The notes: a model not told the origin generated them from the letters alone. Shown: positions 25,347 to 37,039, counted from the stretch's first letter. The stretch: 64,000 nt of DNA from Rheinheimera mangrovi (GCF_003990335.1 NZ_CP034683.1:3703501-3767500); one strand, 5' to 3'. Numbers and translations: made by a program.

Positions 25347-27914
25347 TCATGGCTTTTGGATCAAACTCACTTCCGCCAGCTCCACTCCATGCCAACCTTT
25401 GGCATCAGCAGCACTGTAAGCACTCTGATTAAACATCAGTTGCAGGCCTTGTAACTTTGACAGTTCATTCAGCTTCAGCTTATCCCCAGCTGCAACCTTG
25501 GGTGCAAACAAAGGCATAAACATAGGATAAGCCTGAGTCAACAAAGTGTCGCTTTGTTTTAACTTATGCAGCGGAACTAACAGATACTGCCAGTCAGTGC
25601 CCACGTTCAGCTCTGTGCCATAAGCTATACCGTCTTTATCCAGCAATGCGAACATCAACTGTTCCGGTTGTTTGACCGCACGAATTTTCAGCGCCACTGT
25701 GTCATAACCTTTCAGGTTACGATTTAGCAGACTGTTATCGGCAGACAAAGTGGTTTTAAGGATAGCCGCCGCTTTAGGCGTTTCTAAAGAATCCACACCC
25801 AATTGCAAAGCTAAACCAGCACCTGAACTATCAGCAACAAAACGTTGCGTCACAGTCGCATCTTTTGGATACAAGCTGTTTTGTCTGTCCAGAGTTGCAT
25901 CAAATAAGGCCACAGGCTGGCCTTGTGGTTTCAAAGCCACAGTCCAAAACGGTGCTTTGCTGACAAAATCCCAATCCTGTGGAGAACCAGCAGCTGCACC
26001 AGGGAAAGTCACTGCTTTGCCGTTAGTTGTCACCACAAAGGCATATTCCAGCAGACCTGTCTGAGTCCAGTCCTTTGGCATAGCGAGCTGGTAACGACTG
26101 CTGACATCAAGGCTTGGTTGCATATCAAAAGCAGTAAACTTGCTCTCGCCCAGATAACGCAACATCAACTGCACTTTTGCAGGCTTAACCAAAGCGCCAA
26201 TCTCAACATTAAAGCTAAAGGGGTCGCCCAAATGGCTTTGACGCTGATTCTGATGCACTAAAGCCAGTTCTGTCGATTGTGGTTTTGGCAGATAAAAATC
26301 TGTCTCGACTTTATTGGCATACCGCTGTGCCAATGCCGCTTTGGCGGTCAGTAAGTACACACCGGGGCGTACTGTCACTTCGCCATCAACGGCAGATGCA
26401 GTTGCTGTATTACCGCTATTTACGCCCTTGAGCTGGTAGTTTTTACCTAAATCAGCCAGCGTCAGCTTCAATTGCTGAGCAGCAGGATATAAACGCCCTA
26501 CTTCACGGCTTAAACTGGAGTTCTGATAAGGGTCTTGCAAGGTCAGCAAGTCAGGATACACCTCCAGTCGCCAGACACCATCTGCTACTTTATCAAGGAA
26601 ATAAGCACCAGAACCGCTGTATTTCGCCACAGAAGACGAGCCAACACCTGCAATGCTGCTTAGTTTAGCTGCAGCTTTTGGCTCTGTTTGAGTGCTATTG
26701 CTGTAGAAGAACTGCGTAGGAGTGTTCAGCACAGATAAATTCTGCTGATAATCCAGAGTCACAGCGCCAAAACTGTTGCTGGCCGGATAATCCGCTACTT
26801 TTTCAGCCCGTTTTTGCGTACGGAACACTTCAGCAGCAATTTTTAAGCTGATAGCTTTTGAAGGTGTATACAACAGGTTCAGATGGTGAGTGTTGTATTC
26901 GGAGTTGGTATGAGCTACAGCCGCAGCATCATAGGCAAACTGAGTGGCCCACTGAAATCCAGCTTCACGAAAGCTTCGCGCCATAGCCGGATACATCACA
27001 GAACTTGCCACATCGGCTGCATCAAACTCATACACCATTTTGGCTTTCGTAGCACACTGGCTGATACCGGCAAAAGGATTGGTGTAATGCGCGACCGCTG
27101 GCAACATATTCGCCAGAATAGTACTGCCTTTGATCAAGCCTGTTGGATACCACTGATAAGACACACCATCTATGCTGGTATTGCATAAAGCTTTGGCAAA
27201 AGGCTGATCGTCCCCCTGCTCACTGGTGTTGTAAAACAAAGGTTTAGTGACGCCAGCTGCACGAATGGTACTGATTAAGTCTTCAATATAAGCGGCACTT
27301 TGTTCTGGTTTGATCTCGTGTTTAGGTTCGTTAAAGATCTCAAAAGCAATAATGTTGTCGTCCTGCTGATAACTTTTGCCGGTCAGCGGGTTAACGTGTT
27401 TAAACAGCTGCGTCAGATAGTTTTTCTGCGCTGCAATGGCATCTGGTGACTGGTTCATCTGACTTTTGCTGAAAAAAGTAGAGAAACCATATTCCACCGG
27501 GTCCGGCTCAGGGTAACCACTGCCCCACCAGCCGATAGGGGTAATAATCACCTTGATGCCTTTTTCTTTTAACCGCAGCAACAGGTAATCAAATAATTGC
27601 AGGTGAATATTGTTCTGTAAATTGCCGTCTTTATCGGCCAGTAATCTGTCCCATAAATGCACACGGTAAGCGTCCAGCCCTAAGCGGGCAATATGGTCCA
27701 CATCCATGTCGATGGCAGTGCGGTGATCAACACCCACACGTTCAATAGAGCGATAACCGTAAGCAAAAGGCGCACTGTAATTCACACCAAAAAGTGCAAC
27801 TTCAGAACCGTCTTGCCACTGCATTACACCGTCTTTTACCGATACAGGGTTAGCACTGGCAGCGGCGCTAAAAAGCGCTGCTGCTAAAGCTGTACAAAGA
27901 AATGTCTGCTTCAT
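25347..27914 (-). CDS. Secreted GH5-type glycoside hydrolase of the galactoside locus
   Basis: 855 residues. ATG 27914 is preferred over a GTG 9 bp earlier that would overlap the upstream stop; it yields a signal peptide cut near ASAN. The catalytic (beta/alpha)8 barrel spans residues ~25-375. The acid/base Glu196 is in FEIFNEPKHE and the nucleophile Glu296 in AKMVYEFDAAD, with YRVHLWDRLL and IITPIGWWGSGYP on earlier strands. The remaining 450 residues are beta-rich: one part reads as an Ig-like module, the last ~150 as a carbohydrate-binding module. The subfamily cannot be told by eye. Since all neighbours act on galactose, an endo-beta-galactanase or exo-acting beta-galactosidase is an inference. 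It is tightly linked to the symporter gene, with start and stop 3 bp apart. Confidence 0.82.
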   Translation of the reverse strand: MKQTFLCTALAAALFSAAASANPVSVKDGVMQWQDGSEVALFGVNYSAPFAYGYRSIERVGVDHRTAIDMDVDHIARLGLDAYRVHLWDRLLADKDGNLQNNIHLQLFDYLLLRLKEKGIKVIITPIGWWGSGYPEPDPVEYGFSTFFSKSQMNQSPDAIAAQKNYLTQLFKHVNPLTGKSYQQDDNIIAFEIFNEPKHEIKPEQSAAYIEDLISTIRAAGVTKPLFYNTSEQGDDQPFAKALCNTSIDGVSYQWYPTGLIKGSTILANMLPAVAHYTNPFAGISQCATKAKMVYEFDAADVASSVMYPAMARSFREAGFQWATQFAYDAAAVAHTNSEYNTHHLNLLYTPSKAISLKIAAEVFRTQKRAEKVADYPASNSFGAVTLDYQQNLSVLNTPTQFFYSNSTQTEPKAAAKLSSIAGVGSSSVAKYSGSGAYFLDKVADGVWRLEVYPDLLTLQDPYQNSSLSREVGRLYPAAQQLKLTLADLGKNYQLKGVNSGNTATASAVDGEVTVRPGVYLLTAKAALAQRYANKVETDFYLPKPQSTELALVHQNQRQSHLGDPFSFNVEIGALVKPAKVQLMLRYLGESKFTAFDMQPSLDVSSRYQLAMPKDWTQTGLLEYAFVVTTNGKAVTFPGAAAGSPQDWDFVSKAPFWTVALKPQGQPVALFDATLDRQNSLYPKDATVTQRFVADSSGAGLALQLGVDSLETPKAAAILKTTLSADNSLLNRNLKGYDTVALKIRAVKQPEQLMFALLDKDGIAYGTELNVGTDWQYLLVPLHKLKQSDTLLTQAYPMFMPLFAPKVAAGDKLKLNELSKLQGLQLMFNQSAYSAADAKGWHGVELAEVSLIQKP

Positions 27915-27916
27915 TG

Positions 27917-29479
27917 TTACCACCAGGTAATATAAAAGGCAGCAACAATCAGGCTGATCAACACTGCATACAAGTTAAAGCTTGGACGGGTTTCAAAGCT
28001 GATGTCCCGCAGTTCCACCGCCTGTGGATGTTTGCCCTGACGCTGGAATAAAGTCACCAGCACAGCTAAAGCTAAACAGCAGAGGAAAACTAAACCAACA
28101 CGGTCCATAAATGGCATTTCTGGCAGAGCCACTTTGAAAATCCAGCTCAGTACAGCTGAGCTGATAGCCGCCACTAATGCAGCTGTGGCTGTAGTACGGG
28201 CCCAGAACATACCTAACAAGAACAGCACCACAATACCTGGCGTGAAGAAACCGGTAAATTCCTGAATATACTGGAAGGCCTGGTCGAATTCGCCCAGCAA
28301 TGGCTTAGCAGTAAAGACTGCAATCACTAAAGCCACCAGGCTGACAATACGGCCTACTTTGACGTAGTGCTGCTGGCTTTGTTCTTTCTTAAACTGAGAG
28401 TAAATATCCATAGTGAAAATGGTCGCGACGCTGTTCGTCATAGACGCCAGGCTCGATAAAATAGCAGCCACTAATGCAGCAAAAATTAAGCCTTTAATAC
28501 CAGAAGGCATCATGCTCAGCAGCTGAGGGTAAGCCTGATCCGGTTTGCTTAAATCTGGTAACAGCAACACTGCTGCTATACCTGGCAGTACCACTATCAC
28601 AGGCATTAACACTTTCAGGAAGGCAGCAAATACAATACCTTTTTGTGCTTCGGCTAAGTCTTTTGCTGCCAAAGTACGTTGAATAATGTATTGGTTAAAA
28701 CCCCAGTAACTCAGGTTCATAATCCACATACCACCAATCAGCACAGAAATACCAGGTAAGCTGACATAATGCGGGCTGTCCGGCGTTAAAATCATATCGA
28801 ACTTTTCCGGCACTTCAGTTAATAAACGGTCAAAACCAGCCCATAAACCGTTGCCTGCGCCTAACATATCCAGCGACATAAAGGACAGGAATAAACCACC
28901 GCCGACCAGTAAGACCACCTGGATAATGTCGGTATAGGCCACAGCTTTTAAGCCACCGTATAAGGAATAAGCCACTGATAAAGTTGCTAATATGAACATG
29001 CTGGTGGTCATATCCACACCTGTGACTGTATTAATAGCCAAGGCACCTAACCACAACACAGCAGTTAAGTTAACAAACACATACACCGCCATCCAGAACA
29101 GCGCCATAGTAGTGCGCACTCTGTTGTCAAAACGCTGCTGCAGGAATTGCGGCATGGTATAAATTTTACGTTTCAGGAAAATCGGCAGGAAAAACTTTCC
29201 CACCAGTAACAGCGTGATCGCTGCCATCCACTCGTAAGCTGCGATGGCCATACCTATGGCATAACCAGAACCAGACATACCAATAATTTGTTCAGCCGAA
29301 ATATTGGCTGCAATCAGTGAAGCACCAATAGCCCACCAGGGTAAGGTATTACCTGCCAGAAAGTAGTCATTGGTGTCTTTGTTATGTCCCTTTTCTTCCC
29401 GGGAGATGTAATAGGCCAGACCGACCAGCCCCAGCACGTAAATGGCGAGGATCGCCAAATCTAAATTACTTAAAGTCAT
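27917..29479 (-). CDS. Sodium/galactose symporter (SSS family, vSGLT-like)
   Basis: 520 residues; ATG 29479 is chosen because AAGGATAAAA precedes it and the first helix starts right after. Strong resemblance to Vibrio vSGLT is seen in DYFLAGNTLPWWAIGASLIAANISAEQIIGMSGSGYAIGMAIAAYEW. The Gln in SAEQ and Glu in AYEWM correspond to galactose-binding residues of vSGLT. MNLSYWGFNQYIIQRTLAAKDLAEAQKGIVFAAFLK carries the Asn, Tyr and Lys ligands. It imports galactose (or glucose) with sodium across the inner membrane. It sits between galM and the GH5 gene and supplies substrate for the Leloir enzymes encoded just upstream. Confidence 0.93.
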   Translation of the reverse strand: MTLSNLDLAILAIYVLGLVGLAYYISREEKGHNKDTNDYFLAGNTLPWWAIGASLIAANISAEQIIGMSGSGYAIGMAIAAYEWMAAITLLLVGKFFLPIFLKRKIYTMPQFLQQRFDNRVRTTMALFWMAVYVFVNLTAVLWLGALAINTVTGVDMTTSMFILATLSVAYSLYGGLKAVAYTDIIQVVLLVGGGLFLSFMSLDMLGAGNGLWAGFDRLLTEVPEKFDMILTPDSPHYVSLPGISVLIGGMWIMNLSYWGFNQYIIQRTLAAKDLAEAQKGIVFAAFLKVLMPVIVVLPGIAAVLLLPDLSKPDQAYPQLLSMMPSGIKGLIFAALVAAILSSLASMTNSVATIFTMDIYSQFKKEQSQQHYVKVGRIVSLVALVIAVFTAKPLLGEFDQAFQYIQEFTGFFTPGIVVLFLLGMFWARTTATAALVAAISSAVLSWIFKVALPEMPFMDRVGLVFLCCLALAVLVTLFQRQGKHPQAVELRDISFETRPSFNLYAVLISLIVAAFYITWW

Positions 29480-29568
29480 TTTTATCCTTACCCTGTTATC
29501 CCTTAGTTCTGGCCGCCGCATTGCAACACCAGAGACTTTGGGTCTTTATTATGGTTACCAGTTTTTAG

Positions 29569-30543
29569 CTAACTGAATTTATACACTATTAGTTGCTGAT
29601 ACAACTCACCTGCTTTGAGCTGAGTGCTGGGAAAGCCAAGCTGATTTATCGCATCAGGCCAGCCCTGAGCTTCCAGACAAATGCCCTGCCGTGGCGTAAA
29701 AGGTGCAGCCAGAAAGTTGCCTGTATAAAGCTGCAAACCCGGCTGAGTACTGAGTACTTCAAGCTGACGACCACTTTGACTGGAACTTAACACCGCCATC
29801 AATTTTAACTCTGCAGCATCAGCACCTTGCCAGATAAAGCAGTGGTCAAAACCATTAGCAAGCGCAAGCTGCTGATCCTGTTGACGAAGCGCCGGCCCCA
29901 CTAATTTAGCCTTGCTAAAGTCAAAGGCGGTGCCAGCTACAGCGCGGCGCTCTCCTGTTGGTATAGCATGCTCATCTGTCGGCAAATAGTCAGTGGCTGT
30001 CAGCTGTAACTGATGGTTTTCAATTGAACTGTTGTCGTTGTTCAGATTGAAATAACAATGGTTGGTTAAATTCAGCAGCGTATCTTTAGTAGATAAAGCC
30101 AAAAAAGATAACTCAAGCTGTTTATCAACGATACGGAATTGTTGCCACACTTGGACAGCACCTGGATACCCCTGATCACCATCAGCAGAGCGCAAATACA
30201 ATTGCACCGTATCAGATTGCTGTTTCAGCACTTGCCAGGATTGACGGTTAAAACCTGCCACACCACCATGCAAATGATTGGGGCCATTGTTGCAATCAAG
30301 CTGATAACTCTGGCCATTGAGTTCAAAGCTGCCTTTGGCAATACGATTGGCAACCCGGCCTGCGGTAGCTCCCAGGTAAAACTCATCTGTTTGATAATCT
30401 GCCGCTTGCGGATAGTTCAGCGTCAGCTCCTGACCAAACAAGCGGATAGAGCGGATTGTTGCCCCAAAAGGCAACAACTCCACTTCCAACCCCTTATTGC
30501 CACCCAGCCGTATCACTGAGTCACCAGTTCCAGCAGCGCTCAT
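29569..30543 (-). CDS. galM: Aldose 1-epimerase (galactose mutarotase)
   Basis: 324 residues, standard length. The catalytic acid/base residues are present: His in [10 protein letters not shown], the second His in LTNHCYFNL and Glu in [25 protein letters not shown] is the conserved sugar-binding strand. It interconverts beta- and alpha-galactose so that galactokinase gets the alpha anomer. No signal peptide, so it acts in the cytoplasm. Its start overlaps the galK stop by 4 bp (ATGA), a sign of translational coupling. Confidence 0.94.
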   Translation of the reverse strand: MSAAGTGDSVIRLGGNKGLEVELLPFGATIRSIRLFGQELTLNYPQAADYQTDEFYLGATAGRVANRIAKGSFELNGQSYQLDCNNGPNHLHGGVAGFNRQSWQVLKQQSDTVQLYLRSADGDQGYPGAVQVWQQFRIVDKQLELSFLALSTKDTLLNLTNHCYFNLNNDNSSIENHQLQLTATDYLPTDEHAIPTGERRAVAGTAFDFSKAKLVGPALRQQDQQLALANGFDHCFIWQGADAAELKLMAVLSSSQSGRQLEVLSTQPGLQLYTGNFLAAPFTPRQGICLEAQGWPDAINQLGFPSTQLKAGELYQQLIVYKFS

Positions 30544-31694
30544 GCCAAAATCTGCTCTGCGCCCTGACTGGCTGTACAGACAAAAATGCCAGCAGTTAAA
30601 CCTGTTTGAGCCGGGTACTCGCGTTCCACCAAAGCACGAATCTCATCCACCCGGCCTTGCGGCACTAAAGCCACCACACAACCACCAAAACCACCACCTG
30701 TCATACGGACACCACCTGTATCACCTAGCCTGTTGCCAATCATTTCGACCAGCGCATCTATAGCAGGTACAGTGATTTCAAAGTCGTTTTTCATCGACAA
30801 ATGAGATTCCGCCATTAAACGGCTTAACAGCTTAATGTCATGATCGGCTAAAGCTTTAGCGGCCAGCTCAGTGCGATCGTTTTCAGAGATCACATGACGG
30901 GCGCGTTTAGCCACAACCGGATCCAGTTGATCCTGCCTGGCGACAAAAGTATCCCAGCTGACATCCCGTAAGGCTTTGACGCCAAAAATGGCTGCAGCTT
31001 CTTCACACTGACGACGGCGGGTATTGTATTCGCTGTCGACCAGGCCACGTTTTACATTGGAGTTGATAATCATCACAGCCATATCTGTGGGCACAGATAC
31101 AGGCATGCTGTCGAGGCTGCGGCAGTCGATCAATAAGGCATGAGCGACTTTGCCCTGAGCAGAAATTAGCTGGTCCATAATGCCGCAGTTGCAACCGACA
31201 AAGTGGTTTTCTGCATGCTGACCATTCAGTGCATTATCGCGGCTGGAAAGCTCGATGCCCGCCAAGGTGCTATAAGTCAGGCCCAATGCAACTTCCAAAG
31301 AAGCTGAAGAGCTTAAACCTACACCTTGCGGCACATTGCCGCTGATGGCTAAGTCACAACCGACCAGGTTAAAACCTTTTTGCATCAGGCTGTTGGCCAC
31401 ACCACGCACATAGTTGGCCCACTGGTACTCTGAATGTTTAGCAAGCGGAAAGGTCAGTTCAAACTCATCCACTTGCTGCTGATAATCCAGCGCCAGCACC
31501 CGCACCTTCTTGTCGTTGCGTGGTGTTGCCACAACCACAGTGTCGTAGTTAATAGCGCATGGCAATACAAAACCGTCGTTGTAATCTGTATGCTCGCCAA
31601 TCAGATTAACCCGGCCCGGCGCTCTGAACGCAAATTCGCCCTGCTGTTGATAATGTTCGGCAAATGCCTGCTGTACTTGTTGCACTAATTCCAT
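30540..31694 (-). CDS. galK: Galactokinase
   Basis: 384 residues. GHMP kinase motifs appear in order: galactose signature [22 protein letters not shown] loop [20 protein letters not shown] and C-terminal [15 protein letters not shown]. The catalytic Asp lies in [13 protein letters not shown]. It phosphorylates alpha-D-galactose at C1, the first committed Leloir step. It starts 5 bp after galT and overlaps galM, inside the galE-galT-galK-galM run. Confidence 0.97.
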   Translation of the reverse strand: MELVQQVQQAFAEHYQQQGEFAFRAPGRVNLIGEHTDYNDGFVLPCAINYDTVVVATPRNDKKVRVLALDYQQQVDEFELTFPLAKHSEYQWANYVRGVANSLMQKGFNLVGCDLAISGNVPQGVGLSSSASLEVALGLTYSTLAGIELSSRDNALNGQHAENHFVGCNCGIMDQLISAQGKVAHALLIDCRSLDSMPVSVPTDMAVMIINSNVKRGLVDSEYNTRRRQCEEAAAIFGVKALRDVSWDTFVARQDQLDPVVAKRARHVISENDRTELAAKALADHDIKLLSRLMAESHLSMKNDFEITVPAIDALVEMIGNRLGDTGGVRMTGGGFGGCVVALVPQGRVDEIRALVEREYPAQTGLTAGIFVCTASQGAEQILA

Positions 31695-31699
31695 CTGTA

Positions 31700-32767
31700 T
31701 TAAACCTTGCTCTGCTGTTTGTAATGCACAGGGCTTTGCTGTTTTAAGCGTTCAGCGGCCTGTTCAGGGGTCATATCACGTTGAGTTTCAGCCAGCATTT
31801 CGTAGCCCACCATAAACTTTTTGATGGTGGCTGAGCGTAATAACGGCGGATAAAAATGGCCATGCAGCTGCCAGTGGTCGATGCTTTCAACAGCATCCGC
31901 GTTTTCATTCTGATAAGGCGCACTATGCCAGCCCATGGAATAAGGGAAAGAACACTGGAACAGGTTGTCGTAGGCAATGGTGATTTGCTTAAGAATATCG
32001 GCCAAAGCAGCTTGCTGCTCTTTGGTTAAATCTTCCATCCGGCGAACATGAGCTTTTGGCAACACTAGTGTTTCAAAAGGCCAGCTGGCCCAGAATGGCA
32101 CCACAACAAGCCAATGCTCGTTTTCAACCACAGTGCGCTCGCCACTTTGTTGTTCCAGCTCGGCATAATTTAATAACAGGTTTTTGCCATGTTTAGCTAA
32201 ATACTCACGCTGAGCCGCATCGGCTTTGGCTGGTAAAGTCGGCACAGTGCTGTTGGCCCAAATCTGACCATGAGGATGCGGATTCGAGCAGCCGTTAATA
32301 GCGCCTTTGTTTTCAAACACCTGCACCCAGCTGTAGGTTTTGGATAAGTCCTGATACTGACGGATCCATTCTTCGACTATGTTCTGAATATCAGCAACAC
32401 TCAGTTCTGGCATCGTCAGGCTGTGATCAGGTGAATAACAAATCACCCTGCTGGTACCACGCTCGGCTTTTAATACAAATAAATCGTCATCTGAGCGCTG
32501 ATAAAAAGGCGTATCCGCGGTTAAAGCGGCGAAGTCATTGGTAAAAACATAAGGTTTTTTATAGTCAGGATTCAGGTCCCCGGAAATACGGGTATTGGTT
32601 GGACATAAAAAACAGCTGTGGTCATACGATGGATTCTGCTCTGTCGCTGCAGTTTCAATCTGGCCCTGCCAGGGTCTTTTAGCTCTGTGTGGCGACACCA
32701 GCACCCAATCCCCCGTCAAAGGGTTGTATCTGCGATGCGGATGATCTTTTGCATTAAATTCAGACAT
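31700..32767 (-). CDS. galT: Galactose-1-phosphate uridylyltransferase
   Basis: 355 residues. The catalytic [11 protein letters not shown] motif holds the His nucleophile that carries the UMP intermediate. Zinc-site residues are visible as SCFLCPTN and downstream His. It exchanges UMP between UDP-glucose and galactose-1-phosphate. Its ribosome site is GGAATAG. It is separated from galE by about 130 bp holding a REP-like hairpin, so its level may differ from galE. Confidence 0.97.
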   Translation of the reverse strand: MSEFNAKDHPHRRYNPLTGDWVLVSPHRAKRPWQGQIETAATEQNPSYDHSCFLCPTNTRISGDLNPDYKKPYVFTNDFAALTADTPFYQRSDDDLFVLKAERGTSRVICYSPDHSLTMPELSVADIQNIVEEWIRQYQDLSKTYSWVQVFENKGAINGCSNPHPHGQIWANSTVPTLPAKADAAQREYLAKHGKNLLLNYAELEQQSGERTVVENEHWLVVVPFWASWPFETLVLPKAHVRRMEDLTKEQQAALADILKQITIAYDNLFQCSFPYSMGWHSAPYQNENADAVESIDHWQLHGHFYPPLLRSATIKKFMVGYEMLAETQRDMTPEQAAERLKQQSPVHYKQQSKV

Positions 32768-32807
32768 TTACTATTCCAACCTTTCACTTAATCTTTTTTA
32801 CATACCC

Positions 32808-32834
32808 CGTAGGGGCTGGGTTTATCCCAGCCCG
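32808..32834. repeat. REP-like hairpin, copy 2
   Basis: GGGCTGGG (32813-32820) and CCCAGCCC (32826-32833) form a perfect 8-bp stem with TTTAT loop, preceded by CCGTAG. The same loop and similar stem occur at 25296. The GTAGGGGC..TTTAT..GCCC pattern resembles REP elements of other gammaproteobacteria. It lies between galE and galT. Confidence 0.7.
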
Positions 32835-32900
32835 CACTGGTTCATACATACCCTAAGTAATTGCCGTTTCAGCGAACAAGCAGTCAACAAAGCTGCAGCG

Positions 32901-33920
32901 TCAAGAACGACGGGTATAACCGTGAGGGTTTAATTTCTGCCACTTCCAGCTATCTGCTACCATCTGATCCAAGCCCCGCTCTGCTTTCCAGCCGAGTTTT
33001 TCAGCCGCTAAAGATGGGTCACCAAAATAACAGGCGATGTCGCCGGGACGACGCGGTGCCACCTGATAGGCAATAAGCTGACCAGAAATACGACGGTAAG
33101 CGTCAACCATTTCCAGCACAGAAACGCCCTGGCCAGTGCCTAAGTTAAATACATGAAAACCAGCGTTCTGATGCAGAGTTTCTAAGGCTTTGACATGACC
33201 TGAAGCTAAATCACAGACATGGATATAGTCCCGCACACCAGTGCCGTCCGGTGTATCGTAATCATCACCAAACACAGATAAATGTGGTCGGCGGCCTATA
33301 GCCACCTGATTAATAAAAGGCATCAGGTTATTTGGAATACCATTTGGATCTTCACCAATCTGGCCAGACTCATGCGCACCTACAGGGTTAAAATAACGCA
33401 GCACTATGGCGCTGAAATCAGATTGCGCCACCACCAGATCTGACATGATCTGCTCTACCATCAGCTTAGAGCGTCCATAAGGACTTTCAGGATGGACAGC
33501 AAAATCTTCCCGTATTGGCGAAGAAACCGGCTCACCATAGACTGTGGCAGAAGAGCTGAACACTAGCGTTTTAACCTGATGTGCCAACATCACCTGCATC
33601 AGCAAGCCAGAGGCACTGACATTGTTTTCATAATAAAACAGCGGTTTAGCGACAGATTCGCCCACAGCTTTGGAACCGGCAAAGTGAATGACTGCATCTA
33701 CTTTATCAGCAGCAAAAATAGCAGAAAGCGCTTTTTCATCACGGATATCGGCTTGATAAAACTGGATGCTCTGGCCTGTCAGTTGCTCAACCCGTTTTAA
33801 AGCCTCAACACTACTGTTGCTCAGGTTGTCGACCACCACCACCTGATGGCCAGAATTAAGCAACTCCAGACAAGTATGAGAGCCTATATAACCAGCGCCG
33901 CCCGTGACTAAAATACGCAT
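32901..33920 (-). CDS. galE: UDP-glucose 4-epimerase
   Basis: 339 residues, an extended SDR. NAD-binding motif [16 protein letters not shown] is at the N-terminus. The catalytic pair is Tyr and Lys in [12 protein letters not shown], with Ser in [25 protein letters not shown] and [11 protein letters not shown] complete the GalE pattern. It regenerates UDP-glucose from UDP-galactose to close the Leloir cycle. It starts 4 bp after the GH2 gene, with GGAG at good spacing, so the two are co-translated. Confidence 0.97.
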   Translation of the reverse strand: MRILVTGGAGYIGSHTCLELLNSGHQVVVVDNLSNSSVEALKRVEQLTGQSIQFYQADIRDEKALSAIFAADKVDAVIHFAGSKAVGESVAKPLFYYENNVSASGLLMQVMLAHQVKTLVFSSSATVYGEPVSSPIREDFAVHPESPYGRSKLMVEQIMSDLVVAQSDFSAIVLRYFNPVGAHESGQIGEDPNGIPNNLMPFINQVAIGRRPHLSVFGDDYDTPDGTGVRDYIHVCDLASGHVKALETLHQNAGFHVFNLGTGQGVSVLEMVDAYRRISGQLIAYQVAPRRPGDIACYFGDPSLAAEKLGWKAERGLDQMVADSWKWQKLNPHGYTRRS

Positions 33921-33924
33921 ACTG

Positions 33925-36294
33925 TTACTCCTTGAGGTTAAAAACTAAGGCTTCACTTTGAATAGCCAAGGCTTTGGAATGAGCTTCAAGCTTAGCTTTG
34001 TTAAATTCAGCACCTAATTTCACTAACACTGCAGCTTTGCCTTGTTCAGTAAAAGCAGGTTCAGGATTAATAATTTCAATATCACCACTGGTTTTAAATT
34101 CAATGGTTTGATTGTTTAAAGGCACAAGCTGGCCGTTTTTATCCAGCACTTCGGCATAGACAAACACCAGATCTCCTGCCACAGGCGCCACGCCACTGGT
34201 GTCGACTGTCAATTTTAAGCTGGCAGCGACGTCAGGAGTAGTCACCTGATGAGTCGCCACTTCTTTACCGGCAATATAAGCTTTTGCCACTAACTGACCA
34301 GCTTTGAAGGCTTTAACATCAAATTCAAAAGGTGGATGTGGCAAATGGGTAGAGAATTTATCTGTAGACGGCTTATTCCGGCTGACTAAAACGCCGTTTA
34401 AATAGAGTTCCACTTCTTCAGCATTGCTAAATACCCGCACCTGTGAGCTGGAACCCAGTTGCCACTCACTGGCAATAAATACCATAGGGCCAGACTGATA
34501 TTTTTCTGACTGTTCAGCAGCATCACGCTGACTTTGGTAAAAGTAGTAACTGTATTTAGGTAAGCGGTAAATGCTCATGATACCTGATGCTTCCAGATCA
34601 TTGGCATAACCTCTGTTGTAATCAAACATTACCCAGTAACCATCGGCATAAGCAGGAGTGGTTAGGTTGTCGTTATGCGCTTCCTGTAAGTTACGGGCTT
34701 GCTGTAATAAACGGGCTTCGCCATGGCTTAATAACTGACGACTGGTGCGGGCTTCTTCTTTTAAGTCACCCCAGCTGTCCTGATTAAAGCCGGCATTTTG
34801 TGCATAGTATTCCCAGTCGCCGTATTCAGACACATTGTAAGGCACTGTTGGTGTTTCGTAGTGCATTTGACGGTGCTGACGCGCTTGCAGGTACATATCG
34901 TAACCATGTTGCCAGCCGGCAGAATAGGCTCCAGGAAACTCTTGTTTCACCGTGTTGTGCAAAGTCGCAACAAACTCATCCGGCATCGCAGATTCATTCA
35001 GAGAACATTCCCAGGCCAGCACACTGGCATGGTTGCGATCACGGCGGATTAAATCACGGCAACTCTGAATAGTCTGAGTACGGAAGGCTTCGGTTGGCTG
35101 ATAATACTGCCAGCCTAAAATAGCATTCATCAGCACTAAACCCAGCTCATCCGCTGCCTGCATAAAAGCTTTAGAATGTGGGTAATGTGATAAACGCACG
35201 TAATCAAAACCCGCTGATTTAATTTTTACCGCGTCACGGTAATCGGCCTGAGGCGAAGTAGCATAGCCGACATGAGGGTATTCCTGATGGCGGTTTACGC
35301 CGCGTAAAAAAGTCAGCTCGCCATTGATCAGCAACTGGTGTTTGTCGTTAAAGGCAAAACTGCGGATCCCTATATTTTGCTGCTGATGTTCAATCACAGT
35401 GCCATTTTGTTTCAGCACAGTATGCAGGCTGTATAAAAACGGACTGGCAGGGCTCCACAGATTTGGTGTGGTCACAGTCAGCTGTTGCTGTTGATCTAGT
35501 TTTGCACCAGCGGCCAGCTGAATGGAGCCTGAGCTAACTTCAGTCACTAATAGCTCACCCGCATAAAGCTGCTGTACTAATTCCAGCTCTGCGCCTGTCG
35601 CAGATGTATTGGCCAGCTGAGTTTTTACCGCAACCACAGACTCTGCTTTATCCACTTTTGGATAAGTCACAAAAATACCGCCACCAGCCACTTCATTGGC
35701 CAGCATTTCATCTGTGATATGCACAGGGTTTTTGATCAATAAGCGCACATCACGGTACAAACCACCGTAGGTATTAAAATCCAGCTGAGCCAAAGGTTTA
35801 GGCCCTGTGACTTCATTGTCTCTGTTATCCAGTTTGACGGTCAGCTGATAAGTCTGACCTGCAGCGACATAAGGTGTTAAATCAATAGTAAAAGGTAAAT
35901 AGCCACCCAGATGCTCGCCAATCAGCTTATCGCCTAACCAGACTTGTGCATGATTCATCGCCGCTTCAAAGCGGATCAGCAGCTGTTTGCCTTGCCACTC
36001 TGGCGCTATGCTCAGAGACTTTTGATACCAGGCAAAACCCTGCCATTGGTTATTCACCAGCAAAGGTTCAATTTGTGGTGTGTGAGGTAAATTGACTTGC
36101 TGCCAGTCTTCTGGTTTTGCCGTTAAGTCAGCGGACTGACTTTTATAAAACTGCCAGTCGGCATTTAAATTCTGCTCTGTGGCTACTGCAACTTTCGGTG
36201 ACTGCTCGTCTTTTGATGAGAGGGCGACTGGGCTGCATCCAAACTGCAGCAGCAACGCCAACACAGCCAGAGATTGTATTAAGTACTTCAACAC
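33925..36294 (-). CDS. GH2 beta-galactosidase, probable lipoprotein
   Basis: 789 residues from a GTG at 36294, chosen because AAGGA lies 8 bp upstream and the product then starts with a signal segment [21 protein letters not shown]. The Cys suggests a lipoprotein, though Gln-Phe-Gly is not a perfect lipobox. Domains run as a sugar-binding jelly roll (~40-190), Ig-like (~195-300), a TIM barrel (~300-580) and C-terminal beta modules. The acid/base Glu (~434) is in CSLNESAMP and the nucleophile Glu (~490) in [10 protein letters not shown]. It is shorter than LacZ, so it belongs to the secreted group that trims galactosides in periplasm or at the surface. The Leloir genes follow at once, so beta-galactosidase is the best guess. 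Beta-glucuronidase or mannosidase activity is less likely. Confidence 0.87.
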   Translation of the reverse strand: MLKYLIQSLAVLALLLQFGCSPVALSSKDEQSPKVAVATEQNLNADWQFYKSQSADLTAKPEDWQQVNLPHTPQIEPLLVNNQWQGFAWYQKSLSIAPEWQGKQLLIRFEAAMNHAQVWLGDKLIGEHLGGYLPFTIDLTPYVAAGQTYQLTVKLDNRDNEVTGPKPLAQLDFNTYGGLYRDVRLLIKNPVHITDEMLANEVAGGGIFVTYPKVDKAESVVAVKTQLANTSATGAELELVQQLYAGELLVTEVSSGSIQLAAGAKLDQQQQLTVTTPNLWSPASPFLYSLHTVLKQNGTVIEHQQQNIGIRSFAFNDKHQLLINGELTFLRGVNRHQEYPHVGYATSPQADYRDAVKIKSAGFDYVRLSHYPHSKAFMQAADELGLVLMNAILGWQYYQPTEAFRTQTIQSCRDLIRRDRNHASVLAWECSLNESAMPDEFVATLHNTVKQEFPGAYSAGWQHGYDMYLQARQHRQMHYETPTVPYNVSEYGDWEYYAQNAGFNQDSWGDLKEEARTSRQLLSHGEARLLQQARNLQEAHNDNLTTPAYADGYWVMFDYNRGYANDLEASGIMSIYRLPKYSYYFYQSQRDAAEQSEKYQSGPMVFIASEWQLGSSSQVRVFSNAEEVELYLNGVLVSRNKPSTDKFSTHLPHPPFEFDVKAFKAGQLVAKAYIAGKEVATHQVTTPDVAASLKLTVDTSGVAPVAGDLVFVYAEVLDKNGQLVPLNNQTIEFKTSGDIEIINPEPAFTEQGKAAVLVKLGAEFNKAKLEAHSKALAIQSEALVFNLKE

Positions 36295-36331
36295 TGGAGA
36301 ATTCCTTTTAATAGGCCCGCTGCAGCGGGAC

Positions 36332-37039
36332 TTAGCAAAAATTTGTTTCAACGGCTGGCCTTAGCACCAGCTCGTGAATATGAGCTTTGGCTGAACTTGC
36401 CAGCATCAGCAAAACGGCATCAGCCACTTCTTCTGCAGACAAATAATCTGGTCTGCTGGCTGCGCGAAATTCGGTATCTACCCCGCCCGGATACACAGAT
36501 AACACTTTCACACCAGTGCCATTTAGCTCTTTACGCAGCACTTTGCTGTAGCTATCAAGAGCTGCTTTGCTGGCGCTGTAAGCAGAAATACCAGGGTTGG
36601 AAAATAAACAAACGGTCGAGAGTACATTCAGCACTACACCTTTACCCTGCTCTTTCATCGCTGGCACCAATTTCTGGATAAAATGCAGCGGCGCATAAAA
36701 ATTCAGTTGCATCATCTGCTCTATCGCAGACCAATCCGGCTCTGTCGCTGCGCTACGGCTGCTATTGCCTCCAGCGCAGTTAATCAGTACATCCACGTCG
36801 CCCCATTGCTGTTTCGCCTGTTGGCAAAACTGATGAATGGCGGCTGGTTTTGTGACTGAAAAATGCTGGCTGAACACCATTGCGTCCTGAGGTAATAAAG
36901 CTAAGGTCTGAGCTAGTTTGGCCGGATCACGACCACATAAACTCAACTTATGGCCTTGCGCCGCTAAAGCTATAGCCAAAGCCCGGCCAATGCCCGAAGA
37001 AGCACCGGTCAGCAGAATATGAGAGGGAGATATAAGCAT
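36332..37039 (-). CDS. SDR family NAD(P)-dependent oxidoreductase
   Basis: 235 residues. Cofactor motif LLTGASSGIGRALAIALA is at the N-terminus, NCAGGNSSRS at mid-length and the catalytic YSASKAALDSY follows a Ser in NVLSTVCLF. PGGVDTEF closes the cofactor loop. The substrate is unknown. It may oxidise a sugar or simply ride in the locus. It lies between the TonB receptor terminator and the GH2 gene, 37 bp before the latter. Confidence 0.85.
   Translation of the reverse strand: MLISPSHILLTGASSGIGRALAIALAAQGHKLSLCGRDPAKLAQTLALLPQDAMVFSQHFSVTKPAAIHQFCQQAKQQWGDVDVLINCAGGNSSRSAATEPDWSAIEQMMQLNFYAPLHFIQKLVPAMKEQGKGVVLNVLSTVCLFSNPGISAYSASKAALDSYSKVLRKELNGTGVKVLSVYPGGVDTEFRAASRPDYLSAEEVADAVLLMLASSAKAHIHELVLRPAVETNFC

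Noticed and set aside
29480..29568. Possible second LacI operator between galM and the symporter gene
   Set aside because: GGTTACCAG is not palindromic and does not match the 39850 site.
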